Positions 27,196 through 35,719 of a DNA stretch of 64,000 bases are shown here, piece by piece. Every line of letters starts with the position of its first letter. Within the stretch, counting starts at the first letter, position 1. Location: assembly GCA_012317185.1 (NCBI GenBank), contig CP048838.1:1426001-1490000 (forward strand). The letters are read 5' to 3'. The stretch comes from [Clostridium] innocuum. GTDB taxonomy: Bacteria > Bacillota_I > Bacilli_A > Erysipelotrichales > Erysipelotrichaceae. Under the pieces are notes generated by a model. That model was not told where the DNA came from. It saw only the letters and a list, made by a program, of their open reading frames with translations, and ran no database searches. The position numbers were made by a program, and so were the translations under genes.

Positions 27196-27927
27196 ATGAA
27201 GATGCGAATGAATAAGCAGACCTTACAGATTTTTTCGATGATAGCTGCTATCATGATTTTTCGTTGGTATATGAAATATCGTTTTATTGAAAGTCCATTA
27301 CCGCTGGAGGCATTTATAAGTGTATTCTCAACCCAATCTCTATTCACGAATATTACGCATTTATTGAGCTTTTATACATTGTTTTATTTGCTCTTATTAA
27401 ATACTACAATACCGACGATGGAGATTCAGCTTCTTTCTCGCTTGAATCGAAAATTATATATGCGAGAATACCTGAAGCATATTGCCTTATGGGCATTTCT
27501 ATTTTCCTTATGGCTAAATATACTTACAATTTTACTGGCATTGATCCAGTTAACGGATTTCAAAACCCTATGGGATACCGGTTGTTTTATTGGATGTATA
27601 TTTAACACTCTTCACTGGACACTGTGTTATATTGTGCTAGGGTGTATTTATGTGAGCTTGTTGCTGAATACTTCAAAACGCTGGCTGTCTATGTCTCTCA
27701 CAGTAGTAATGGCGATTGCAATCATCTTTGTAGCACGGTTCTATAAATTCACATTTCTATTTACAGAAATGGACGTATATGGAGCGATATACGATGTGCA
27801 TAGTACCGGATTAAGCTTGATATTTTATGGAATAAACTTGGCGAAACTGCTATTATTGGTATTCTTGCTATACTCTTTAAACTATATATCATTCAAAAAA
27901 AAGGATATTTTAAAAGAAATCATTTAG
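27196..27927 (+). CDS. Permease subunit (type B')
   Basis: The 243-residue polytopic protein is paralogous to the gene at 25761. It starts at ATG 27196 after AGAGGTGATGAT and ends FKKKDILKEII. The A-B-A'-B' order suggests a duplicated two-gene cassette whose four products may assemble with one ATPase. Confidence 0.75.
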   Translation: MKMRMNKQTLQIFSMIAAIMIFRWYMKYRFIESPLPLEAFISVFSTQSLFTNITHLLSFYTLFYLLLLNTTIPTMEIQLLSRLNRKLYMREYLKHIALWAFLFSLWLNILTILLALIQLTDFKTLWDTGCFIGCIFNTLHWTLCYIVLGCIYVSLLLNTSKRWLSMSLTVVMAIAIIFVARFYKFTFLFTEMDVYGAIYDVHSTGLSLIFYGINLAKLLLLVFLLYSLNYISFKKKDILKEII

Positions 27928-27944
27928 GAGGATAAATAAACTAT

Positions 27945-28601
27945 ATGAGTGAACTTATTTTGCGTCATGTTACGAAGACGCTGAAAAATAGAAAAGTGTT
28001 GAAAGATATTACGGCAAGGTTTGAAAGTGGTAAAATTTATGGATTTTATGGTAGAAATGGTTCTGGAAAAACGATGCTGCTTCGGGCGATTGCAGGACTT
28101 ATTTATCCGGAGGAGGGAGAAATCTGCATAAATGGACAAAAGCTACAGGAGGATATTGATTTCCCACCGGATATGGGGATTATTATTGAACATACAAGTC
28201 TGCTGCCGCAATATAGCGCATATATGAATCTAAAAATGCTTTCAGAAATTAGGAAAGTCGCAACAGATGAGGATATTCGCACTGCACTGCGTAGGGTGAG
28301 CTTAGATCCAGATGATAAACGCAAGGTAAAGGTATACTCTTTAGGAATGAAGCAGCGTTTGGCAATAGCACAGGCAATTTTCGAACATCCGAAGCTGCTT
28401 TTACTGGATGAGCCAACAAATGCTTTGGATGAAGAAAGTATCAGAGAAATACGGACACTGCTTCTGAATATGCGAGATGAAGGTTGTATGATACTTCTTG
28501 CCAGTCATAACAAAGATGATTTAAAATTGCTGTGTGATGAAATATACAGGATGGATGAAGGCATGCTTTCTAATTTTGATGATTATATTACGAATAAATA
28601 G
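27945..28601 (+). CDS. ABC transporter ATP-binding protein of the LytTR locus
   Basis: The 218-residue ATPase has Walker A GRNGSGKT (residues ~36-43), signature YSLGMKQRLAIAQ, Walker B LLLLDEPT, and a switch His in LASHNKDD. The short chain without a C-terminal extension is typical of bacteriocin or immunity-type and NatA-like exporters. It starts at ATG 27945 after TAGGAGGATAAATAAACT. It closes the locus and is the only ATPase for the four upstream permeases. Confidence 0.9.
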   Translation: MSELILRHVTKTLKNRKVLKDITARFESGKIYGFYGRNGSGKTMLLRAIAGLIYPEEGEICINGQKLQEDIDFPPDMGIIIEHTSLLPQYSAYMNLKMLSEIRKVATDEDIRTALRRVSLDPDDKRKVKVYSLGMKQRLAIAQAIFEHPKLLLLDEPTNALDEESIREIRTLLLNMRDEGCMILLASHNKDDLKLLCDEIYRMDEGMLSNFDDYITNK

Positions 28602-28689
28602 GATAGTCATCTGAATTTGGTTAAATAATAATGTAAACATTGTGTAAATTTCCATCATCCGGTTTACAAATGTCCCTGTTTTATGGTAA

Positions 28690-28824
28690 ACTGTAAGTCA
28701 ATAAGGGAGTAGTCAGCACAGAATTTCTGTGTGAAGCCGGTCAACAAACCCGAAGAGTGTATCTCTTCTGGCCTGCATTCAGCGATTGACGAGACTTATA
28801 GAAATTTTCTATAGTCTCGTTTTT
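28690..28824 (+). ncRNA. yybP-ykoY (Mn2+) riboswitch with terminator
   Basis: The leader has the conserved GGGAGTAG (28705-28712), the GCCGGTCAACA strand (28736-28746), and AGCGATTGACGAGAC (28781-28795). P1 pairs GTCAAT (28697-28702) with ATTGAC (28785-28790). An overlapping terminator pairs CGAGACT.ATAGAA (28790-28803, one bulge) with TTCTATAGTCTCG (28807-28819) and ends in TTTTT. In this riboswitch class Mn2+ binding turns expression on. A weak promoter TTTACA (28663) / TAAACT (28687) lies upstream. Confidence 0.88.
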
Positions 28825-28880
28825 ATTTTGAAAAAATGTCAAGACTATAGAAAAGAATCATAAACAGGAAAGTAGAGGTC

Positions 28881-31478
28881 TTGAGATTGAAACAGATGTA
28901 TGAGAAAGACGTCGCCCAGGTAATGGAAGAGCTGGGGGCAGTAGAAACAGGTCTGCGCAGCGAGGAAGTCGCAGAGCGTCAAAACACCTATGGAAGAAAT
29001 GAGCTGGAGGAAGTAAAGCCGGTGCATCCGTTTATCGTCTTCCTTTCTCAGTTTAAGGACCTGCTGGTTATCATTCTGATTGCCGCAGCTATCATTTCCA
29101 TGGTAAGCGGAGAATTGGAGAGCACGATCGTTATTCTGGCGGTTATCACCATGAATGCTATTCTGGGGACCGTGCAGAGCATCAAGGCACAGAAATCACT
29201 GGATGCCTTAAAGCAGCTGTCCACACCGCATAGCCGCGTCCTGCGTGACGGCACGCTGATGGAGGTGTCCAGTCAGGAATTGACAGTGGGAGATATCCTG
29301 TTTCTGGAAGCCGGAGATGTTGTAGGCGCAGATGGACGGATCATTGAAAATCATTCCCTGCAGGTCAATGAAAGTGCACTGACCGGTGAGGTTGAGAGTG
29401 TGCATAAGGCCGTTGATACCATAACGGGGGAATGCGGTCTTGGAGATCAGAAAAACATGGTGTTCTCCAGCGGACTGGTAACCTATGGACGTGCCCGCGT
29501 CGTTGTTACAGCGGTAGGAATGAAGTCGGAAATCGGTAAGATTGCGACACTGATGAATACAGCACAGGATCGTAAGACACCGCTGCAGAAGACACTGGAT
29601 GATTTCAGTAAAAAGCTGAGTATTGCGATTATCGCCATCTGCATTCTTGTATTCGCCTTAAATGTATGGCAGGGGAATGCAGTTATGGATGCACTGATGT
29701 TTGCCGTTGCACTGGCTGTTGCCGCAATTCCGGAAGCACTGGCAAGCATAGTGACGATCGTGCTTGCCATGGGGACAAGCCAGATGGCAAAAGAGAATGC
29801 GATCATCAAGAACATCAATTCCGTGGAAAGTCTGGGCTGTGTGTCTGTTATCTGTTCCGATAAGACAGGAACCCTGACCCAGAATAAAATGACAGCACAG
29901 CAGGTATATCGGAATCATGAGCTGCTGCACGCCAACAATTTAAAGGAATCCTCACCGCTGGATCGTCTGCTGCTGCTTGGCTTTGCGCTGTGCTGTGATG
30001 CCACGACTAATGAAAATCAGCGAATCGGAGACCCCACGGAGCTTGCTTTGGTAGATTTGCTGGAGCTGTATCGTATCGATGAACTGAAAACCAGAGAGAA
30101 ATATCCGCGTATCGATGAGAATCCGTTTGATTCCGAACGGAAGCTGATGTCCACCCTTCATGTAATCGATGGGGAAAACAGATTGCTGCTGAAGGGGGCC
30201 TGTGATGAAATTCTGAAAAAAGCAACATATATACAGACGGAACAGGGCATCCGTGATATCACGGAGGACGATCGTGAACGTATCCTGCAAATGAATCATA
30301 CCTTCGCGGATAACGGTCTTCGTGTACTGGGCTTTGCGACACGGATTGTCGAAAAGGACCATATCGAGGTGGAGGATGAGAATCAGCTTATTTTCCTGGG
30401 ACTGATTTCTTTAATGGATCCTCCGCGTGAGGAAAGCAGGGCCGCTGTTGAAAACTGTCAGCGTGCCGGTATCATTCCGGTAATGATTACCGGGGATCAC
30501 AAGGTGACAGCACGCAGTATTGCCAAGGCACTTGGAATCTATAAGAACGGGGATCAGTGTGTGGATGGTACGGAGCTGAATGCCATGAGTGAAGAAGAAC
30601 TGATGAATCGTCTGGAGCACATCCGTGTCTATGCCCGTGTTGCTCCGGAGCATAAGATTCGCATCGTCAACGCATGGCAGAAAAAAGGAAAGATTGCGGC
30701 AATGACCGGAGATGGTGTCAATGATGCTCCAGCCTTAAAGCAGGCGGATATCGGTATTGCAATGGGAATCACCGGTACCGAGGTCAGCAAGGATGCCGCC
30801 AGCATGATTCTGACGGATGATAACTTTGCGACTATCGTCAAGGCTGTTGCGACGGGAAGAAATATTTATGCCAATATCAAGAATGCGATCATCTATCTGC
30901 TGTCCGGTAACCTGTCCGGCATTATCTGTGTACTGGCAGCCTCCCTGTTATCTCTGCAGGTACCGTTTTTGCCGGTGCATCTGCTGTTTATCAATCTGGT
31001 GACAGACTCCCTTCCTGCTATCGCCATTGGAATGGAGCGCAGCACCAAGGATATACTGAAAGAGAAGCCTCGCGATCCATCCGTTGGTATTCTGACGCCG
31101 GCAACGATGAAGCAGCTGGGAATCCAGGGAATTCTGATTGCCATTGCGACAATGAGCGCGTATTTTCTGGGTCTGAAGGAAAGCTGGGCAATCGCAACGA
31201 CCATGGCCTTCTCAACCCTGTGCCTGTCCAGATTGTTCCATGGCTTTAACTGTCGTTCTCAGCGTTCTCTGTATCGCATCGGTCTGTTTACAAATAAGTA
31301 TTCCATTCTGGCCTTTGTGATCGGATTCTGCTTTCTGAATGCAATTCTGCTGTGGCAGCCGCTGCATTCCTTATTCTCGGTAACGACGATAACCATGACA
31401 CAGCTGTTTACAATTTATGGACTTGCCCTGATACCAACAGCGCTTATTCAGCTTGGCAGAATGCTGAGACACCGCTAA
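28881..31478 (+). CDS. P-type cation-transporting ATPase (Ca2+/Mn2+ pump type)
   Basis: The 865-residue P2-type pump has an N-terminal cation-ATPase domain, actuator domain, phosphorylation motif CSDKTGTLTQNKM, hinge MTGDGVNDAPALKQAD, and about ten membrane helices. Ion-site residues follow the PMR1/SERCA site II pattern: AAIPEAL in M4 and NLVTDSLPA in M6. The actuator motif reads LTGEVES rather than TGES. Because a yybP-ykoY riboswitch controls it, Mn2+ export is the most likely role, although family annotation would say calcium. The start used is TTG 28881; ATG 28896 is a possible alternative. A terminator follows at 31504. Confidence 0.92.
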   Translation: MRLKQMYEKDVAQVMEELGAVETGLRSEEVAERQNTYGRNELEEVKPVHPFIVFLSQFKDLLVIILIAAAIISMVSGELESTIVILAVITMNAILGTVQSIKAQKSLDALKQLSTPHSRVLRDGTLMEVSSQELTVGDILFLEAGDVVGADGRIIENHSLQVNESALTGEVESVHKAVDTITGECGLGDQKNMVFSSGLVTYGRARVVVTAVGMKSEIGKIATLMNTAQDRKTPLQKTLDDFSKKLSIAIIAICILVFALNVWQGNAVMDALMFAVALAVAAIPEALASIVTIVLAMGTSQMAKENAIIKNINSVESLGCVSVICSDKTGTLTQNKMTAQQVYRNHELLHANNLKESSPLDRLLLLGFALCCDATTNENQRIGDPTELALVDLLELYRIDELKTREKYPRIDENPFDSERKLMSTLHVIDGENRLLLKGACDEILKKATYIQTEQGIRDITEDDRERILQMNHTFADNGLRVLGFATRIVEKDHIEVEDENQLIFLGLISLMDPPREESRAAVENCQRAGIIPVMITGDHKVTARSIAKALGIYKNGDQCVDGTELNAMSEEELMNRLEHIRVYARVAPEHKIRIVNAWQKKGKIAAMTGDGVNDAPALKQADIGIAMGITGTEVSKDAASMILTDDNFATIVKAVATGRNIYANIKNAIIYLLSGNLSGIICVLAASLLSLQVPFLPVHLLFINLVTDSLPAIAIGMERSTKDILKEKPRDPSVGILTPATMKQLGIQGILIAIATMSAYFLGLKESWAIATTMAFSTLCLSRLFHGFNCRSQRSLYRIGLFTNKYSILAFVIGFCFLNAILLWQPLHSLFSVTTITMTQLFTIYGLALIPTALIQLGRMLRHR

Positions 31479-31503
31479 TGATAGATATGCAACCAAGCTC
31501 TAA

Positions 31504-31533
31504 GGCAGTGACCGTCCGGTCACTGTCTTTTTA
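31504..31533 (+). terminator. Terminator after the P-type ATPase
   Basis: GGCAGTGACC-GTCC-GGTCACTGTC hairpin followed by TTTTT. Confidence 0.85.
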
Positions 31534-31591
31534 CTAGACCTGCTTCATAGCACAGAATGAAAAGGAGCGCAGCTGTTTACACAATTTATAA

Positions 31592-31891
31592 AAACATGAG
31601 ATTCCCGACTTTAAACATGTAGTATTCCTGATTCAGTTACGTGCAACACATAGGCAATGCCATCGTACAAAAGAAAAGGAATCCTTTGAGGGAGCCGGAT
31701 ATAGAAGCTATGCTGATAACGATCTCTGGGAACATGTCAGGTTCGGATACCCTAGGAAATATCTGGAGAAACTGATGGGAAGCCGGCATTTTATCTTTGC
31801 CAAATTCAGACATGGCTGTCTGGAAAGCGTGTATGTGAGAAAAGCCGTTGTATACTTCGTACTTTTGAGCATTGAGCCTGCCTATGCATAG
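31592..31891 (+). pseudogene. 300-base open stretch without a start, possible gene remnant
   Basis: Within the 555-base gap after the P-type ATPase one frame stays open from 31592 to the TAG at 31889-31891, with no suitable start codon or ribosome binding site near its beginning. The translation has ordinary soluble composition (for example ADNDLWEHVRFGYPRKYLEK). No family was recognised. It may be the tail of a decayed gene or chance. Confidence 0.25.
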
Positions 31892-31903
31892 GAGGATACT
31901 GGT

Positions 31904-32005
31904 ATGTATGAAACGCTAGAGGGGAATGCCAGTATAGGGCCACTTACGTTCCATATGACATGTCATATGGACTGCTTTATCATTGGTAAAGGAAGAGCAG
32001 CTTGA
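31904..32005 (+). CDS. Possible 33-residue small ORF
   Basis: ATG 31904 follows TAGGAGGATACTGGT, a very good ribosome binding site. The peptide starts MYETLEGNASIGPLTFHM and ends GKGRAA. Nothing else supports it and no family is recognised. The site and ORF may be left from the same decayed gene as the stretch before it. Confidence 0.3.
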   Translation: MYETLEGNASIGPLTFHMTCHMDCFIIGKGRAA

Positions 32006-32090
32006 CAACATGTTTTCTGTTCCCTTTGCCGTCTGCTATTTACATTTGTAAAAACGGCGCTATAATTATAACCATTGGAGGAATGGTATC

Positions 32091-33413
32091 ATGCCTAGAA
32101 TTGGTAAACGAATCCTGAAATCTTCACTGGCAGTATTTTTATGCTTTCTGATTTATCTGCTGCGAAATGAGGAGGGGATAGTATTTTATTCCTGTATTGC
32201 GGCTGTGTTATGCATGCAGCAGGATACATCCCATACACAGCGTGTTGCGACCAACCGTGTTGTCGGTACTTTGGTCGGCGGATTCTGCGGAATGCTTGTG
32301 CTGCTGTTTGAAAAGCATATCCTGCCGGGGAATACGCAGCTTATGCAATATGCTCTCATATCCTTTATGATCATTCCAGTGATTTATATTACCGTGCTGC
32401 TGAAGAAAACCTCAGCCTCGTATATTTCCTGCGTGGTGTTCATGAGTGTTACCGTATCGCACGGTGCCGATGTGAATCCCTATCTGTTCGCGATCAACCG
32501 TATGATTGATACCCTAATTGGTATTGCGGTTGCCTATGGTATCAACTGCATCCACCTTCCTGTACATTTGCAGAAAGAGACGCTGTATGTATCCACACTG
32601 GATCACACGCTGCTGCAGGAAAATGAACAGCTTTCTCCCTATACAAGGGTGAAGCTGCGTCAGCTGCTGGAGCAGGGGGCTGCCATCACTCTGGCGACGT
32701 CCCGTACACCGGCAACGCTGCTGCCCATACTGGAAGGCATTCCCTTGACACTTCCTGTTGTCGTCATGAATGGAGCTGCTCTATATGATTGCCGTACGCA
32801 GACCTATTCGCACAGTCGCTGCATGAAAAAGGAACAGGTGGCGCAGCTGCTGCAGCTGTTGGACGAGGAGGGAATGAATTGCTTTCAGCATGTCATCCTG
32901 CATCATATTCTGCATGTGTATTACAGTGATTTCCGCAATCCTCTGGAGGAGGAATATTATCATGAAATGCGCAGGCTGCCGTATAAGAGCTATGTGTACG
33001 AGCAAAAAGCACAGGCACATGCCTGTGTGTGTATAACGATTATGGATACCATACCACGCATACAGCAGCTGTATACGCGGATGCAGCAACAAAGCTATGC
33101 GGCTGATTTACAAATCCATATCCGGTTCAGTGAAGAGCATCAGGGATATAAGGTATTGGATATATACAGTGTGGATGCTACGAAGCAGGCTGCTGTCCAC
33201 ATTATACAAAGAGAGGGCGGTTTTGAGCGTCTCTGCGTGTTTGCCTCTCATCAACGGGATGCGGCACTGATCAGCAGTGCAGATGAGGCTTATACCGTAT
33301 CTGAGGGAGATGCGGATATGCAGGAGCTCTGCTGTGTGCTGGGAAGCAGGGAAAGGGACAGTGTGATACGTGAGATAGAACGAAGCTATCACGGCCATCG
33401 AAAAAGAAAATAA
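32091..33413 (+). CDS. FUSC/aromatic-acid exporter-like membrane domain fused to a HAD-IIB-like domain
   Basis: The 440-residue protein has an N-terminal ArAE/FUSC-type half (residues ~1-155, about six helices, ATNRVVGTLVGGFCGMLV) and a C-terminal HAD-IIB (Cof-like) domain from ~165. The HAD motif I reads STLDHTLL where DLDGTLL is expected, so the nucleophile Asp is replaced. Motif II (ATSRT) and the Lys of motif III (DATKQAAV) remain; motif IV reads ASHQRDAAL instead of GDSxND. The HAD part is probably a sensor or structural domain, not a phosphatase. It starts after TGGAGGAATGGTATC. Confidence 0.82.
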   Translation: MPRIGKRILKSSLAVFLCFLIYLLRNEEGIVFYSCIAAVLCMQQDTSHTQRVATNRVVGTLVGGFCGMLVLLFEKHILPGNTQLMQYALISFMIIPVIYITVLLKKTSASYISCVVFMSVTVSHGADVNPYLFAINRMIDTLIGIAVAYGINCIHLPVHLQKETLYVSTLDHTLLQENEQLSPYTRVKLRQLLEQGAAITLATSRTPATLLPILEGIPLTLPVVVMNGAALYDCRTQTYSHSRCMKKEQVAQLLQLLDEEGMNCFQHVILHHILHVYYSDFRNPLEEEYYHEMRRLPYKSYVYEQKAQAHACVCITIMDTIPRIQQLYTRMQQQSYAADLQIHIRFSEEHQGYKVLDIYSVDATKQAAVHIIQREGGFERLCVFASHQRDAALISSADEAYTVSEGDADMQELCCVLGSRERDSVIREIERSYHGHRKRK

Positions 33414-33462
33414 AAAGCAGAAACGACAATGCCTTCCTTTCCATATCCATAACAGGAAATGG

Positions 33463-33488
33463 GAAAGCACTGTAAGCTTTCTGTTTTT
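33463..33488 (+). terminator. Weak terminator after the FUSC-HAD gene
   Basis: GAAAGC-ACTGTAA-GCTTTC followed by TGTTTTTC. Confidence 0.5.
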
Positions 33489-33534
33489 CTTTATACAGGA
33501 AAGGCTATCGACGAAGACTGAAAGAGAGGACTTT

Positions 33535-34425
33535 TCAGAGGTTGTTTTCAAGCTCTACACAGAAGCGGTATGCATTTTCCGGAAACAGCAGAATATCGCG
33601 CCCGTCGTAACAGTGAATGCAAACCTTATCCTTCGCATATCCCACATTGAAGGTATCCTGCTGTTTGACGCTTTCGATCTCATCATAGCGCAGAAATCCG
33701 CCCCTTCCATTCCACAGCGATTTATGATAAATCAATCCGCTTTCATTCAGGATATATTCATTGTGCGGCGTATAAAATCCATAATAGCAGATCATAAAGA
33801 GGATCAGCAGCGTCCCTGCGACGATACCGATTTGAAACAACGCGTCAAAGGATATCGGCAGTATGGATATGAAAATAATGGTAATGATGATAAAATTCAC
33901 AATCTGCTTACGGGAGCGAAAGTGAATTTCCCCCTGATATATCTCCTGTTCCATGGCCTGCCTGCCCCTTTGGTAAACTCTGTTTGCCCCCAGATAAAAT
34001 ATAATGAAATACAAGGGCCATAAAAATGTCGTAATACGGAAAAAGAGTACATCCGCATCTAACAGCAGCCCGCATACATGCAGGGCATTCATAAGCAGTG
34101 ATGGAGTGAATCCGAGTGCCGGAATGACAAGAATTTCAAAATTGACATCAATGCCGATAACCTGCTGATAACAGGAGCGAAGCAGATAATAATAGGTGAC
34201 GGCTCCAAGCAGACTCATTGCGAGGCTCATATAATTGAAGGTGCTTTCCTTCTGATACATTTCCTTATAGCCGTAAATGATCATGAATACCATAAACGCG
34301 AGGATTACGGATTTTGCAAGCTCCATATACAAGTCCTTCAGGGTATCCATCTGGCGTTCATCCAGCGGTGCCTTACCCTTGGTTTTCGCATATCGGATAA
34401 TGTCGCGAAGCAGTGAAGTCTTCAT
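33535..34425 (-). CDS. Membrane protein paired with an XRE regulator
   Basis: The 296-residue protein has a charged N-terminus, then about six membrane segments (residues ~38-60, 68-90, 100-130, 135-160, 190-215 and 220-240) and a soluble tail of about 80 residues rich in beta character (GLIYHKSLWNGRGGFLRYDEIESV...). The tail resembles PH-like or DUF-type domains that follow membrane segments. No named family is certain. ATG 34425 lies one base after the XRE stop; its ribosome binding site AAGGAGGAA is inside that gene. Confidence 0.75.
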   Translation of the reverse strand: MKTSLLRDIIRYAKTKGKAPLDERQMDTLKDLYMELAKSVILAFMVFMIIYGYKEMYQKESTFNYMSLAMSLLGAVTYYYLLRSCYQQVIGIDVNFEILVIPALGFTPSLLMNALHVCGLLLDADVLFFRITTFLWPLYFIIFYLGANRVYQRGRQAMEQEIYQGEIHFRSRKQIVNFIIITIIFISILPISFDALFQIGIVAGTLLILFMICYYGFYTPHNEYILNESGLIYHKSLWNGRGGFLRYDEIESVKQQDTFNVGYAKDKVCIHCYDGRDILLFPENAYRFCVELENNL

Positions 34426-34426
34426 C

Positions 34427-34642
34427 CTACAATTCCTCCTTGTCATAGTCGTCTTCCCAGAACAGATCATCCAGATGCTTATGCAGGGCAATGCAGATTT
34501 TAATGCAAAGCTTGATGGTTGGATTGTAGCGTCCTGCTTCAATCAGTCCGATGGTCTGCCGTGTTGCGCCTACCTTGCCGGCAAGCTCCTCCTGGGACAT
34601 ATTCAGCTCCATGCGCGCCATTTTGATTTTTAGATTTTTCAT
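34427..34642 (-). CDS. Small XRE-family repressor
   Basis: The 71-residue protein is a bare XRE helix-turn-helix (RMELNMSQEELAGKVGATRQTIGLIEAGRYNPTIKLCIKICIALH) of the short YgzD/YozG type. It follows ACAGGTGAGTGCAGCT. A GTG 12 bases upstream is an alternative start. It is cotranscribed with the membrane protein and divergent from the ABC operon at 34802, so the palindrome at 34732-34753 is its most likely operator. Confidence 0.88.
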   Translation of the reverse strand: MKNLKIKMARMELNMSQEELAGKVGATRQTIGLIEAGRYNPTIKLCIKICIALHKHLDDLFWEDDYDKEEL

Positions 34643-34731
34643 AGCTGCACTCACCTGTTCCTTCTTCTACGTATATTATTATAGGAAAATCAAGCTGGAA
34701 AAGCAAGGAGATATGAAAAATATATCTTACA

Positions 34732-34779
34732 AATGCAAAATATATATTGCATTGAATGGTGATCTGTACTATAATGCAA
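34732..34779. promoter_or_regulatory. Operator: AATGCAA half-sites over the ABC promoter
   Basis: AATGCAA (34732-34738), eight bases, TTGCATT (34747-34753) is a perfect 7+7 palindrome. A third half-site AATGCAA lies at 34773-34779. The right arm of the palindrome contains the -35 hexamer, and the third half-site overlaps the -10. Confidence 0.65.
34747..34775 (+). promoter_or_regulatory. Promoter of the NatAB-like ABC operon
   Basis: TTGCAT (34747-34752), 17-base spacer, TATAAT (34770-34775), 27 bases before the ATG at 34802. Confidence 0.7.
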
Positions 34780-34801
34780 ATAGATTAAGGAGGGAAACAG
34801 T

Positions 34802-35719
34802 ATGGAACTGCAAGTGCATGATCTGCATAAGAGCTTTGACGGAAGAGAAGTCCTGCATGGAATTTCCTTTTCCATATCAAGCGGCAAGGCATTGGGACTG
34901 CTGGGACGTAACGGTGCCGGTAAGTCTACGACGATTCGCATTCTAATGGATGTGTTCAAGGCAGATCAGGGAAATATGAGTATGAATGGCAAGACCTTTC
35001 ATGCAAAGGATTACAATATCGGGTATCTGCCGGAGGAGCGCGGTCTCTATCCGAAGAAAAAGGTTTCCGAGCAGCTGATTTATCTGGCAACGCTGCGCGG
35101 CTTGTCTCACGGTGAGGCAAAGGCCAATCTGAAGAAGTGGCTGAAGCGGCTGGGAATCGAGGAATATGAAAACCGTGTTCTGGATACCTTAAGCAAAGGA
35201 AATCAGCAGAAGGCACAGCTGGCACAGACACTCATGTGCGATCCGGATATCGTCATTCTGGATGAGCCGTTTTCCGGACTGGATCCGGTCAATTCCCAGA
35301 CGCTGAAGGAAGTCGTTCAGGAACAGATTCAGGATGGAAAGCTTGTGATTTTCTCCTCCCATCAAATGAATTATGTGGAGGAGTTCTGTGAGGATATCGT
35401 TATCCTGCATCATGGAGATGTGGTGCTGCAGGGAAATCTGAAGCAGATCAAAAAGGAATACGGAAAGAACCGTATCGTAATTCGTGCATTGTATCCAAAA
35501 AAGCAGGAGTTTCGTGAGCTGCTGGAAACACAGTGTCAGGAGCTGCTGCATATTTATGAGGAAAAGGACGGCGGCTTTATTATCGAGCTGCAGCCGAACG
35601 TCAATAAACGTGACGTGCTTACAAGAATGCTGGAGCTGGAGGTTGACCTTGAGGCATTCCAGCTGTATGAGGCGTCCTTAACTGATATTTTTGTATCAAA
35701 GGCAGGTGATGAGGAATGA
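34802..35719 (+). CDS. ABC transporter ATP-binding protein (NatA/YhaQ-like)
   Basis: The 305-residue ATPase has Walker A GRNGAGKST, the PEERGLYPKKKV element typical of the NatA/YhaQ group, signature LSKGNQQKAQLAQ, Walker B IVILDEPFSGLDP, and a C-terminal DUF4162-like extension (~215-305). It starts after AAGGAGGGAAACAGT. The stop overlaps the permease start by four bases. Homologs export Na+ or unknown compounds; the substrate is not evident. Confidence 0.92.
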   Translation: MELQVHDLHKSFDGREVLHGISFSISSGKALGLLGRNGAGKSTTIRILMDVFKADQGNMSMNGKTFHAKDYNIGYLPEERGLYPKKKVSEQLIYLATLRGLSHGEAKANLKKWLKRLGIEEYENRVLDTLSKGNQQKAQLAQTLMCDPDIVILDEPFSGLDPVNSQTLKEVVQEQIQDGKLVIFSSHQMNYVEEFCEDIVILHHGDVVLQGNLKQIKKEYGKNRIVIRALYPKKQEFRELLETQCQELLHIYEEKDGGFIIELQPNVNKRDVLTRMLELEVDLEAFQLYEASLTDIFVSKAGDEE

